DNA of 64,000 bases from Hibiscus mutabilis. Its lineage: Eukaryota > Streptophyta > Magnoliopsida > Malvales > Malvaceae. The notes under the pieces are model-generated. The model searched no databases, was not told where the DNA came from, and worked only from the letters and a program-made list of their open reading frames with translations. Each line of letters opens with the position of its first letter. Within the stretch, counting starts at the first letter, position 1. Position numbers and translations under genes: made by a program. Below are positions 46,929-58,125 of this stretch, in pieces. Location of the stretch: contig CM033741.1 of assembly GCA_019671005.1 (NCBI GenBank), forward strand, positions 3,410,001-3,474,000, given 5' to 3'.

Positions 46929-49900
46929 TCATTCATTAATAATCAACCATTCCACAATAGCATTAAAGGTTTATTTTAGGAAAAGGTCATTTTATTTAAA
47001 AAATTGGGAAATGATCCATATAAAAATTATTTAAATAAATGATCATTTTCTATTGGTGGGGTGTTTTGGGCCAATTTTTCGATTTTGGGACTAGATGAAA
47101 AGAATAACAAATAAAGGGAATAGAATGAATTTTTTTAAAAATCGACACAAATCTACTATAATTGTGTAATTATACTGCATTTTGAAACTGCATAATCTTA
47201 TTGCATTATGAAATATTTCATTGGTCCATGTGATAAAACTACAATAACCTAATTAAAAGGAAATTAAATATATAGTGACCAAAATGAAAAATTTTATAAT
47301 ACATTTAAAGTACACATATCGAACCTTTTATGAATAATGATATACATTTGTAAAGAAAAATCACATTTCTAAGTTCAACGCGTTAGGAAGATTAAAGTCA
47401 AAGAGTTAAAAGTTTTGATAAAAGTTGAAAAATCTAAAATCGAATGTCAAAAAGATGTTTTTTTAAATGAAAACGACAATACAATTACGACTCCTTGTTA
47501 CTGTGTAGGTCTCAAAAAATTACGTAGATTAAAAAAATACCTCAATCAGACGCATCAACATAAAACTATGGTCTTTCAAAATTTTACACTATACTCATAA
47601 TACCAATATACTTCAAATAATTTCTATAGCTCTGTTTGGTAAACAATTTTTTGAGCTAAAATTAGAAGTTTAAAATATTTTTACAGGTTTGATAAGTTAA
47701 ATTTACTATTTTTGATGTTTGATAAATAGATGATTATAATAGCGGATTGAGGTAAAACCTCTCATTTTGAAAAAAAAAGGTTCATTTTAAAAACTTTTTT
47801 GAGTTAGAGGTTTGGATAAAAGACTTTAAAAACTATTTTGTTTTTGATAGTTATAATTTTTTCTAAATAACATAAATTTGATTAACTAATAAAATTAAAA
47901 ATATATATATAAATTAATATATAAATTAATAAAAATATATAATTTAATAATTAAAAAAATTATATTTAAAATATAATTTCATAGATAAAAAATTAATATA
48001 TACATTTAAATTTAATAATTATTATAATTATATTAAAAAATAATTTAACAAATAAAAAATTAATATGTGCATCTTTATATATGCTAAACAATAATATTAA
48101 AAAAATAATTTTTATAATTTAATTAATATTAATAGATATAAAATGTTAATAACTAATAAATTATTCAAACAAGTGTCAGATATAATCATGTCCTTATATG
48201 TTATTTTGCTTGCTCAAATAATCAAACAGCTATTAGCTATCAGTTAATTTTACCAAATATTTTTATACAATCAGCTAATCCGCTAGTCAAATCAACTAAT
48301 GTTATCAGCTAAAGTAATACTCTATCTGTTATTTGCTATCAGCTATCCGTTAATTGTCGAACATGACCTATATCTTTTTAGTCAACATTATTGCATTTTT
48401 AGTCCTTAAAATATTAAAAAAATCAAGAGAAACGCAACGTTTAAATAAAAAATGGAAAACATAAGTTTTTGATTTAAGTATTTATGTAATTTTTATTTCA
48501 ATCCTTCTAATTTTAACTCTTCTTTATCACAAAAATAATTCATTTTAATTCCAAAATAAAAAGAAGAAAATTACTCAGAATCGCTGGCAGCTACTGGCGA
48601 TTCCTCGCCCGATGAAAGTTATAGTCTGCTGATGACATCTTTCTTAAATAATTTTTAGCATGAAACATTTTCTAATTCTTTTTTTAAAATAATGACATTT
48701 TCCCCTAAATAAGCTTAATATTAAAACTTCAAATTTTATAATATTAAAAGATTCGATGACTAAACCTTAATTCACTACTGCTTTCTTACGTACATAGTTG
48801 GTGCTAGCCGACAGGAGATGGTGGGCTCAACTTTTGGACATTCTTTTTTTTTCTTCTTTTAATTCGTTTATCTTCCAGAAACAATAAATTTGATTATGTT
48901 TAATTATAATTATTTTTAAATTTAATAATTTAATTATTATATAAAAAACCTGAAGTGTTGCTGGGGTATGGTTCCTTTGAGATTCACAAAGATTTATTAA
49001 AATTTCTAAATTTTATAATTCTAATTTAAAAGTTCTGGTGGTACTTAGCTTGAGGGGGAAGAAGCATTAATGCACACTTTGGACTTAATAATTGTCGGAA
49101 TTAATCGTGAAACACTTGCCACATGATTTACTAATGATCAACTTAACCATTAATTAAATATTTTATTGTTAATGATTATTCTCTGGCTCCTTAGTGCACG
49201 TTCCAATCAAACTCTGGCTCATGGGAAAAGGTGGAAGAGACCTCGCCACTCATCTCATCTCCCACTTTCTTTTCTTTTTGTATTTTTAAATCTTCTTCGC
49301 TTTATATTATTCAAACTCTTATCTTATAGTAAGATATTATTTGAACAATTAATACTTTATAAATCTAAAAATTATATTTATTTGAATAAAATTATTATTT
49401 TTATTTTTATAACATAAAATAATTATTTTATATCACATAGTAAAATTGATTTTAAAATATTATATAATAATTAGTAAATATTTGAAAATTTTATTTTGTT
49501 GTAATATTTATGAAAAAAATATTTTTAAATTTTATCAAATAATTTCAAAAAGACATAAAATATAATCAATTATCAAAATGAAATAAAAAATAAAATATTA
49601 AACTAAATTAAAGTGGATAATTCCAGAAAAACTAAAATAGTCTATCGAACCCAACCTATCTCATCCTCATCCATGAGTCCTATCAAACCTATTATTATTA
49701 TTATCTTCAATGTCTATCCTATTAAATTTATTTTCGTGGTCGTTAAAAGTAAATACTAACAACCTAAACTTAGCTAACCTAGATTTCACATCGTTTTTAT
49801 CTCATATTTTAATTAAATTGAAACAAAATCGAAGAAATTGAATGGTGGGTTTAACAATTAATTTAAGAGTGACGAAGTCATGTGAATGATATGTTGGATA

Positions 49901-51884
49901 GGTGATTATTTGATAATTGATATATTATCGGCGTAAACAAAAATTTACACAATCATGTTTATTTTCGAGTGGAAATTTAAAATTTAAATTTATAATTTTA
50001 AAATCCTAAAGCTCCAAATCTTAAATTTTAACCATAAACTCTAAATTATAAACAATACAACCTAAATCTCTAAATTTTAAACCCTAAACTAAAAACATAA
50101 ATTCTTAAATAATACAACTTGTGAGAACTTTATTTTTTGCCGCCAATACATAAGATAATAATTCAGGATGGATATGATAATATAGCTTAATTCAAATTCT
50201 ATTATAAAATCATTATATGTAGATTTTAATTTATTATTTTATTAGTCTGTACATAACTTTATGCTCCACTTTGAATTCTATTTTGGACCCCACAAATTAG
50301 ATCAATGAGCCTTTCTCGAGAAAAAAAAGACGTGTAAAATGTAAATTTATCGAAGCTAACATTTGATATTTCAAAATTCAAACAAGGTTATGCCAATTCT
50401 CATGACAATTTGCAAAAAAAAATGAAGATGATGATAAAGTCTAAACGGTTAAGGTAACCGAGCTAATTAACGATACAATCTTTATGTAAAACATGTAGGA
50501 TCATATTCAAGAGTAAGAAAGTCCTGAAAGTTAAACGGTTGTCACGCCATCTTCGCCAGTCCATCGGTCCCTCGCAAAGATAATTTACAAATTTGACAAA
50601 CCATATCTGATAAATGGTCCGAGGATGGCTTTTGAGTTTTAGAATTTTTCGTACATTTAGATAAGAGGTCAGAAACGGTATGAAGTTTGAATCCGAATAG
50701 AATCTAAATAAATGATGAAGAATTAGAACGGGTAGACGCACAAATGAATGCCATAAGTGTGTTATTGTCGCAGCAGCCAAAACAACAACCAAGTTTTCCT
50801 GCTGAGGTTGATAGGAACCGCAGCCTCAACGGGTTGGGCTGAACCAATCATATGATTTCCCTTAACGATCACTTAATTTTGATTTTCGCCAACAGATCAA
50901 CGAATAATCGCGAGGGCAGCGATGATGACATTATCAAGTATGGTAAAAGCTCCGATAATTAAGTGTTAACCAGCTTTAGTAAGGTTGCTGCTGCAGGTTC
51001 TCAATTAATTCTTAAAATGAACCACTGAATCTAGTAGTGAGTTTGAGAAAGATGGAGAAAGGGTGCATAATTCAGGCTCTGGGGGCACTGGAGAGTGGAG
51101 GCGGTAGCTCGTGTTGTTTAAACTGACACCGGAGGAATGCGACACAGAAGCTGAAGTTATAAGTGTAGAAAGTAAATACTACTTATGGAAGATGGCATGT
51201 GGCCATGAAGATCAGGTTAGTAGTAGTCGTCACAAGGGGAGGTGGTGTTGGGGGCTGGCTGCGGAGGTAGCAAGTATATGAAGATGCATATTAAAGAAAC
51301 AGCAGAACACATTGGATACTCCTGAACCTGGTAGCTTGAATGTTAAGCAATAAAGTTAAAAATTAACAGCACCGAGATACAATGATACACCAAATCCGAA
51401 TCCAAGGGAAGTCCAAAAAAATGAAATTTCTGCAACATTCTGAAGATCCTAAAAGTAACATGGGCCAACAGTCGAACACAGAATTATAACTTAAGGGTTA
51501 GACAATACCCAGCATCATCCGCAATTATCTCCATAATATCAGACAACATTGGAGTAATGAACTTGTAAAGAAGTAGTAAAATATTTTTTCCCTTGGATTC
51601 TACTTTCAGCAAGGTTTAAGGATTCTATAACCTGAAAAAAGGCCTGCCTGATGGAAATAAACTAATCAGGAAATCAACTACTTAATTTACAGCCATTACG
51701 GAACTCTATTTTTCTTTATACACATTAAGCAATGCCCAAGTTAACGCCATTCTTAAAATAAATGTTGAAAAATTACATAAGACAGAAGAATTCACCAAAA
51801 CCTATACAAATAGGTCTTATTCGATGCATATATTATAATTAGAACTTGACAAACAAAACAATAATATCAAATTGTTAATTCAAA
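46929..51884. other. Spacer between CIPK8 and the PB1-domain gene
   Basis: Mostly AT-rich DNA with the TTTGGTAAA-family element at 47628-48369 and a CTAAACCC-like run at 49980-50110. The block 50460-51320 is GC-richer and contains a minus-strand open frame of 109 codons (50463-50792) with IWFVKFVNYLCEGPMDW; I do not recognise it and treat it as possible gene debris or UTR. 51330-51884 is probably the 3' UTR side of the PB1 gene. Confidence 0.5.
47628..48369. mobile_element. Non-autonomous element, TTTGG.AAAC family, copy 2
   Basis: Left end TAGCTCTGTTTGGTAAACAA pairs with the right end (reverse complement ATAGGTCATGTTCGACAA). The right half has the family phrases TTAATAGATATAAAAT, ATTATTCAAACAAGTGT, TCCTTATATGTTATTTTG and AGCTATCAGTTAATTTTACC. 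About 742 bp, non-coding. Confidence 0.6.
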
Positions 51885-53261
51885 TCACACAGAAGAAGTT
51901 TGGGGAGGAACCTTAGCATCCTGATTTAAGGTCGGAACACCACCCGCGGGGGTCATCTGTGGCATCGCCTGATACGGCGCCACAGTGTAATACACCTGCC
52001 TTCCAGCCCCATCATAAGCCACCTGTACATACCCTGACTCAGGCAGCCCACCCTGCGGCTGCATAGCTGGGATCCCCTCGGGGTAAGCAGCAACCTTTGA
52101 GGCTGGCACCGCATTGTAAACCGGCTGCTCTCTGTAAACATCTTGAACAACATGTTGTACGCCATAGTAAGGTTGACCGGCTGGTACGGTCACCTGTCGT
52201 ATTGTTGGAGGCTGCTGATAAACACCAGCCGCAGGAGCTGGAATTAGGTAAATCGGTTGGTTTACTGGGGCAGTGGCTACCGCCGCAGGTACCGGATAAG
52301 CAGCATTTGTTATGTACGCTGTTTGAATTGGCATTTGCAACGGAGCTGATACTGGTGTTGGTAAAGCGGCGACCTTATCTGACACTTTAGAATAATCTTT
52401 AGTATTTTGGGCTCTAGCATTTGATTCATCGACTTTTCTCTGCATAATGCCTTGTTCTTGAGTAGCAGAAATATGCATCCTCTGTAACTCATGGATCTGC
52501 CTCTGGATCTCTGCCGGAGACATCATAGGGTCCACAATCACATGTCGGTCCTCCGATCCGCAGTCCGATCCCTCTGTTACATCTTTCACAACAACCTCCT
52601 GTGGGACCGCAGCAGCCGGAGGAGGGATAGAATCCGGCACCTTCACTTTATCCAAGCCAAAGAGGAAATCGGAATTCGCTGCCGGCATCGCAGGAGCTGG
52701 AAGGGAGGAAGCATCAACATTTTGAAGCTGAACCAAATTCAAGGCATCAACGAACCATTGCCGATCAGACTTCGGTTCACTACCTTCAAATCCCGGCGCC
52801 ACCAACGGTGGGTTCAATGGGAATAAGAACAGCCTCAACCGGGCCGGTTTGGAGGAGACACGATGCGACCGATCATATTCCATCATCATATGCTCCAGAT
52901 CTTCATTATTCGTAACGGAAATCAATGCGTCCAGCTCTTCACCGGGAAGCTGATACTTGAAACAAACCTCATAATCCCCTCCGTAAAGAGAAGATAACTT
53001 AGCCATTATAGCAGAAAACTTAATCTTGCGATCAACGGCCAGGATCTTCGTATCTCCACCTACGTAAGCGAGCTGGTTATCATGTGAACGCGGCTGGATT
53101 TTGCCTCCGTAACTGCACATAAACTTAACCTTATAATTGGCATTATTATTAGCGTTCATCGACGGCGGCTCGTCCCATGACTGGTTTTCGCATTCAATTT
53201 CTCGAGAACGAGGTGAAGAATCGCCGGATTCCGGATACGAAGAGTAGGAGAAGCTTTCCAT
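51885..53261 (-). CDS. PB1 (octicosapeptide/Phox/Bem1p) domain protein, 458 aa, intronless
   Basis: A single open frame with ATG at 53261 and TGA at 51887-51885. After a Ser-rich N-terminus, residues about 44-140 form a PB1 domain: YKVKFMCSYGGKIQPR, GGDTKILAVDR, the hydrophobic IMAKLSSLYGG strand-helix and the acidic OPCA-type stretch YQLPGEELDALISVTNNEDL. The rest is low-complexity, rich in Pro, Ala, Gln and Val, with a short charged helix near EIQRQIHELQRM and a Tyr/Gln-rich tail (QPYYGVQHVVQD; YYTVAPYQAM). PB1 domains mediate protein-protein pairing. The architecture resembles Arabidopsis At4g05150-type proteins of unknown role. No kinase domain follows, so this is not a PB1-Raf kinase. 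Confidence 0.9.
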   Translation of the reverse strand: MESFSYSSYPESGDSSPRSREIECENQSWDEPPSMNANNNANYKVKFMCSYGGKIQPRSHDNQLAYVGGDTKILAVDRKIKFSAIMAKLSSLYGGDYEVCFKYQLPGEELDALISVTNNEDLEHMMMEYDRSHRVSSKPARLRLFLFPLNPPLVAPGFEGSEPKSDRQWFVDALNLVQLQNVDASSLPAPAMPAANSDFLFGLDKVKVPDSIPPPAAAVPQEVVVKDVTEGSDCGSEDRHVIVDPMMSPAEIQRQIHELQRMHISATQEQGIMQRKVDESNARAQNTKDYSKVSDKVAALPTPVSAPLQMPIQTAYITNAAYPVPAAVATAPVNQPIYLIPAPAAGVYQQPPTIRQVTVPAGQPYYGVQHVVQDVYREQPVYNAVPASKVAAYPEGIPAMQPQGGLPESGYVQVAYDGAGRQVYYTVAPYQAMPQMTPAGGVPTLNQDAKVPPQTSSV

Positions 53262-54455
53262 GGGATTAATTTCGTGAGGATTGAGGGATTTAGTTTAGGG
53301 TTCCATTGAAAAATCAAAAACGGCGGAGAATTGAGGTTTGATTATGACCTGAAGAGCAATATTGGCGTAGTGGACCCAACTGGAGCTAGTTGGATTGGAA
53401 ATAAATACTTAAGAAGCGTGAAAACAAATATTTTCTTATCATAAACTTTTAATAAAATAATAATATTAGTTTGTACATTTAAAAATATTAGTTTGACGAA
53501 TGATCAGTTTGTTTAACGAAAAAATAATAGCTCCTCTAAAATTAAAAATTTAAATTCTGATATCGAAAAAAATTGATTAGGATCAATAAAATTTATTTGA
53601 ATTAATTGATCAATGAATCGAATAATTATAATTAAAAAAATAGTTAGGAAGTTTTTAATTTTAATCTTTATTTCTTTTGATATATTATTTTTTAATAAAT
53701 CGTTTTGATTGGTTGTCGCCAGCTTTTAAATTTATCTACAAGTCTAAAAACGTTGATTAAACTTCAGATTTATTAAACATTTTTTATATTATGCTTGAAA
53801 ACATAAATTTGAAGATTTGGATTTGAAATTGATTTATATAAATTGACATTATAGATAAATAGCTAGGTTTTAATGAAATTTCATAAATTAACATTTTCTA
53901 ATAACAACATGATGAATTTGTTGTATTCATTGATACTTTCAAATTAAAAAAAAAACTGCTAAATCAATATCCAATATAAATATGATTTTAAAAAATCATA
54001 AATGTTAAATTTTTTAATGCATATTTTATACTATTTTTAAAATTTAAATTCTCAATAACTACTTTAGTATGATCATCAATATAAATCAACTGAGTTGAAT
54101 TATATAGATACAAATAAATAAATAAATATTTCTATTCAAAAATAAATAAATAAATACTTGAATTTTATTTTTATCTGTTGTATTGTTTAAATGTATTTAG
54201 TATAACAAATCAATACTTTGAATGCTAATTGATACCAACCGATACGAAATTCAAATATGATAAATCTTCAATTTTATCAAATAGATAAATAAGCATGAAT
54301 TTACTGTCAAAAATAAATAAATAAGCATGAATTTGGTGTATAAAACAAAATAGTTTCCTACACCACCTTCAATCAATTTGGTTTTAGCAAAAATATAATC
54401 AAGTAGTTTAATTTTACGTCATTTCTGATAAATTTGTGATCAACAATAAAAATAT

Positions 54456-55075
54456 AAAGGTGGCAATAAGGTCGTCCGGATCGAGTTCAAGTCGGGTCAC
54501 TTCGGATTAGTTTAATTTTCGGTTTGGGTTGTTTTTAGTTTTAGGTTCGACCTGGGTCAGATTCGGATTTGGTTCTGGTCTATACTATTTCAGATAGGGT
54601 CAAGTATTGGGTCGGGTTACTATCAGATCGGTTGATTTTCATGTCGGTCAATATCAGATCGGATGACTTTTCGAGTCGGGGCGGGTCAATATCGGGTCTG
54701 ACGGCTTTAAATTTGAGGCAATATATGAAAATGATCTTTTAAATGAGAAAAAATGATATTAAACTATTACTAAAGATAGTTGTTAATTAGTAATATAATA
54801 TAAAACGAGAATAAAACTTACATATTTGAGGAAATTAAATTCGGGTTACTTTCAGTTCGGTTGATTTTCGATTCGAGTTTATTTCAGTTCGGGTTAATTT
54901 TCGGTTCTGGTTGCTTTCGGTTCGGGTTATTTTTTATTCGGGTTGATTTCAGTTTGACTAAATTGAGTTCGGTTTTGATTCGGATTCAGGCCAAATTTAT
55001 ACCATCATGTTTGGGTTTATATCGGGTATCGGGTTTGGTAAATCAGTTTAACCAAATTCAGGTCATTTTTGGTTA
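54456..55075. repeat. TTCGGGTTCGG-rich element, second copy
   Basis: It opens AAAGGTGGCAATAAGG, like the TAGGTGGCAAATGGG start of the copy at 8008, and carries degenerate TCGGTTCGGGTT units in two halves around an AT-rich middle (54720-54830). The right boundary is unclear. No flanking duplication found. Confidence 0.55.
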
Positions 55076-55096
55076 ATTAAACCACCACATCCCTAC

Positions 55097-55275
55097 CACG
55101 GATGGAGCCAGAATTTAGTGTTGGGAGCAAAACATAAATATTTGAAAGTGAGGGGCAAATTCATAAATAAACTATTTTAAAAACACATATATATAAGAGG
55201 AACAAAGTAAAAAAATAAATTTATTGGGAGTAGGAGGCAATTGTCCCTCTTAACCCTCACATAGCTCCGTCCTTG
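55097..55275. mobile_element. hAT-type MITE with perfect 8-bp target duplication
   Basis: The 179-bp element runs from CACGGATGGAGCCAG to ATAGCTCCGTCCTTG (reverse complement CAAGGACGGAGCTAT). Identical ATCCCTAC flanks it at 55089-55096 and 55276-55283. It has no coding capacity. A similar but more decayed pair of ends (ACAGAGCC..AGCTCCGTTTTG) occurs at about 55408-55580. Confidence 0.85.
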
Positions 55276-55703
55276 ATCCCTACATGACACTTACTCTGTA
55301 ATGTGTACTATATAAAACACAAATAAATTAAAATAGTTAACCTTAAAAAGAAATAATTCTCGTGGGCAAAGTTTATTAAATTCAAATCTTCATCGTACAT
55401 AGGGACAGAGCCGTATATAGTGTGGGAGGGGCACAACCTCTCCCAAATTTGTCGGCATAATAATATTTTAAGTTATTTAGTTAAAATTTTAGTTAAACGA
55501 GATATTTGTCCATCTTAAATTTTAGATTTAAAGACTTAATAGACTATTGGCTCTCCCAATATTTGATATTAGCTCCGTTTTGACTGTATATATTATGAAT
55601 GTAACGAATATATCTTTAAATGAACTACAAAAAAAAATCATGTATTAAAAAACCTAAAATGATAATGAGATGATAAAACTTTATTTGTATCTAAAGTAAT
55701 ACT

Positions 55704-56609
55704 TAGGGGTGCTTATCGAGCGAGTCGATCGCGAGTTGAGTAGTGCTCGACTTGTGCTCGTTAAAAAATTTTGTTGCTCGACTCGTTGCTCGTTAAGCTC
55801 GATAAAATTTTGCTCTACCCGTACACGTTAAAAAATCTTGTTGCTCAACTCAACTCGTTGCTCGTTAAGCTCGCCAAAATTTTCACTTTATTTTTTAAAA
55901 TATAGGTAAAATTTAGTGATACTATTAGATCTTAATATAAATATAGAAATTCATAAGAAAAAATGTGAGGTTTGAGGAGATAAATAAACAAACCTGTCAT
56001 GACCGAGTTAGAAATTGAGTCGATATTTGAGTGTGAGACTCTTTTTAGTTTCTCAACAATCTTCGATACACTACAAAGGAGAGAATGCCTTAGGAATATC
56101 GGGGTTTTAACTTTCAATCATTTTTTTTAAATGGGAAGTATAAACTGAAGACTTTCCCTTTTTTACTTTTTATACATAAAGTGATAATAAAAAAATAAAG
56201 AAATACTTTAATTAAAAAACTCATTATTATAATTTAATTTTTATTAATATAAGTTAATTTTTTTAATACTCGGGAAATACAAAACATTTTGGAAATTTAA
56301 AACCAAATTTTAAAGATAAATTACTTAGCAATTTATTGAACCTTTTTAGAGTTTCCACCTAGTTTTAAACTTCTTGTAACATTATTTATTTAAGGTAGTC
56401 ACAAAAAAACCATAAAAAACTTTATATAAAAAAATAACGAGTTGCTTACGAACTTATCGAGTCGAGTTGGGCTTTACTTTACTTGACTCACTAATATCTC
56501 GAGTCGAGCTCGATTTTGAGTCTAGTTAACTCGAGACGAGCGTTAATCGAGTTTTGATCGAGTCGGGCTTGAATTGTTTACAAGCTGCTCAAATCAATAA
56601 ACACTCCTA
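55704..56609. mobile_element. hAT-like non-autonomous element, 906 bp, GTAATACT duplication
   Basis: Termini TAGGGGTGCTTAT and the inverted TAGGAGTGTTTAT (right end AAACACTCCTA) are bounded by perfect GTAATACT at 55696-55703 and 56610-56617. TAGGG(N)TG ends and an 8-bp duplication are typical hAT features. Both subterminal zones hold GCTCG/CGAGTCGAG motifs (55715-55880 and 56455-56580), like the smaller element at 11901-12438. No transposase frame remains. Confidence 0.85.
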
Positions 56610-57052
56610 GTAATACTCCTATAAAAATAATAATAGTCATTTTTAATGACACAAATATTAAAATAATAAAATAACGTCTAATTAAGACACCCTAAATTTG
56701 TCATCCAAGTTAAGATTGTACTTTTTAGTAATTAAGTGTTGGATGCAATATTATTAAAAGAATAATAATTTCCCCTTCTCTTTTTTTTTTACATAAATAA
56801 TTTTCCCTTCATGGATGGTAAAAACATATATTAATAATAAAAAACATTTTATATCATATCTATATCATTCTATTCGATATTTATTCAGAGACATTGACTG
56901 AAACCGTGGGCGGATGAAATCAACTGCGGAGCGGGTACACGGCGAACTGCAAAATGTTTCGTTTTTTTCTCGACATATCTTTCCATTGTTTTGTTTGGCG
57001 AGAGATTTTGGAGCAGCGGGATGGATTCAGTTATGGTCTCCCACTTCCTTCT

Positions 57053-57352
57053 CTACCAATAGGAAAAATTATATTATTGATCATTCTTATTACGTTATCC
57101 ATGAAATCAACAAATAAAAATTACCATTTTATTATTTTTTTTCATGTCATATTTTTACCAAGTGAATCTTCATTTGGTAAAAAATCACTTGGTAAAAATA
57201 TTTTTAAAATTGATTAACAGTAAATATGAGTGAAAATTCATTTAGTAAAAAATATGACATGAAAAATATAATGAGATAGATGATTTTTATTTGTTGGTCT
57301 CATAGATAACGTGACATGACTGACCCATGATATAATTTCGCCTACCAATTGA
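57053..57352. repeat. Long inverted repeat (hairpin), about 300 bp
   Basis: The left arm (57053-57175) contains ACGTTATC, CAACAAATAAAAAT, TTTTTTCATGTCATATTTTT and AGTGAA. The right arm (57228-57352) has the reverse complements in mirrored order: TTCA..TAGTAAAAAATATGACATGA, ATTTTTATTTGTTGG and GATAACGT. The two arms differ by scattered substitutions. Non-coding; probable fold-back MITE. Confidence 0.65.
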
Positions 57353-57447
57353 GTGACATTGTAAATGGGCCCATTCGGTAATAAGCTGCCAAAAAAAACA
57401 TTATAAATATGATGAAAATTGGGTGAGGAATATTAAAAAATTATAAG

Positions 57448-58125
57448 GATCCGAACCGACGAGGATGAGGAATAATCGAAACATTCATCAACGGGGACGG
57501 GTGCAGGGAAGTTTTATCATCAAAGCTCAAATGAAAATGGGGACGGAGATTGCTATATCCAAACTGTGGTGATAACTGAACCGTAATCGTACAAATAATT
57601 GTGGGGATCCCCGAAAATATCCACAAGGATCCCCATATTTTAAAAAAATTAAAAATATATATAATTAACTCCCAGTTACCCGTATACCTACTTATCTTAT
57701 TATCAATATTCTAGTTCATCTAAATATTTATGTCTTTTATTTAAACCTTATTAAATTTAGGTTATTTATCTTGTAATTTACTCTTTTTTGTTAATTAAGA
57801 GTATATAATCTTTTTCTCTCTCTATTTATGTCATTCATATTATGCAAAAACATTGTTTCCCTTCAATCATATGTTTAAGTGTATTGAGTATATGACTTGT
57901 AAATTGAAATGAACCATATATTTTTTGTTAGTAAAATAGTAAAATTTGTTTAACTTTTTGGGATGAGGTTTCCCCGAAACCCGTGTGATCCAATAGGTAT
58001 GACGACAAAAAATCACCGAAGCATGTAATGAAGATTTCCCGAAACTGTACTCGTAATTGTTGGGAACAGAGTGAGGAATGCAAAAACGTCCCTGCACCGA
58101 CCAATTCCCACCCCTAATTATAACA
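57448..58125. mobile_element. Possible non-autonomous element with ATTATAA flanks
   Basis: ATTATAAG (57440-57447) and ATTATAAC (58126-58133) flank a segment with GGGGACGG and GGATCCCC motifs; the right end CCCACCCCTA resembles a hAT terminus (TAGGGGTGGG). The left end does not match it, so the boundary may be wrong or decayed. Confidence 0.3.

Noticed and set aside
52097..52826. Plus-strand frames opposite the PB1 gene
   Set aside because: Antisense shadows of a well-supported coding sequence.
55408..55580. Third CGGAGC-ended hAT MITE
   Set aside because: Ends resemble the 55097 element, but no target duplication could be matched, so it is not listed as a separate feature.
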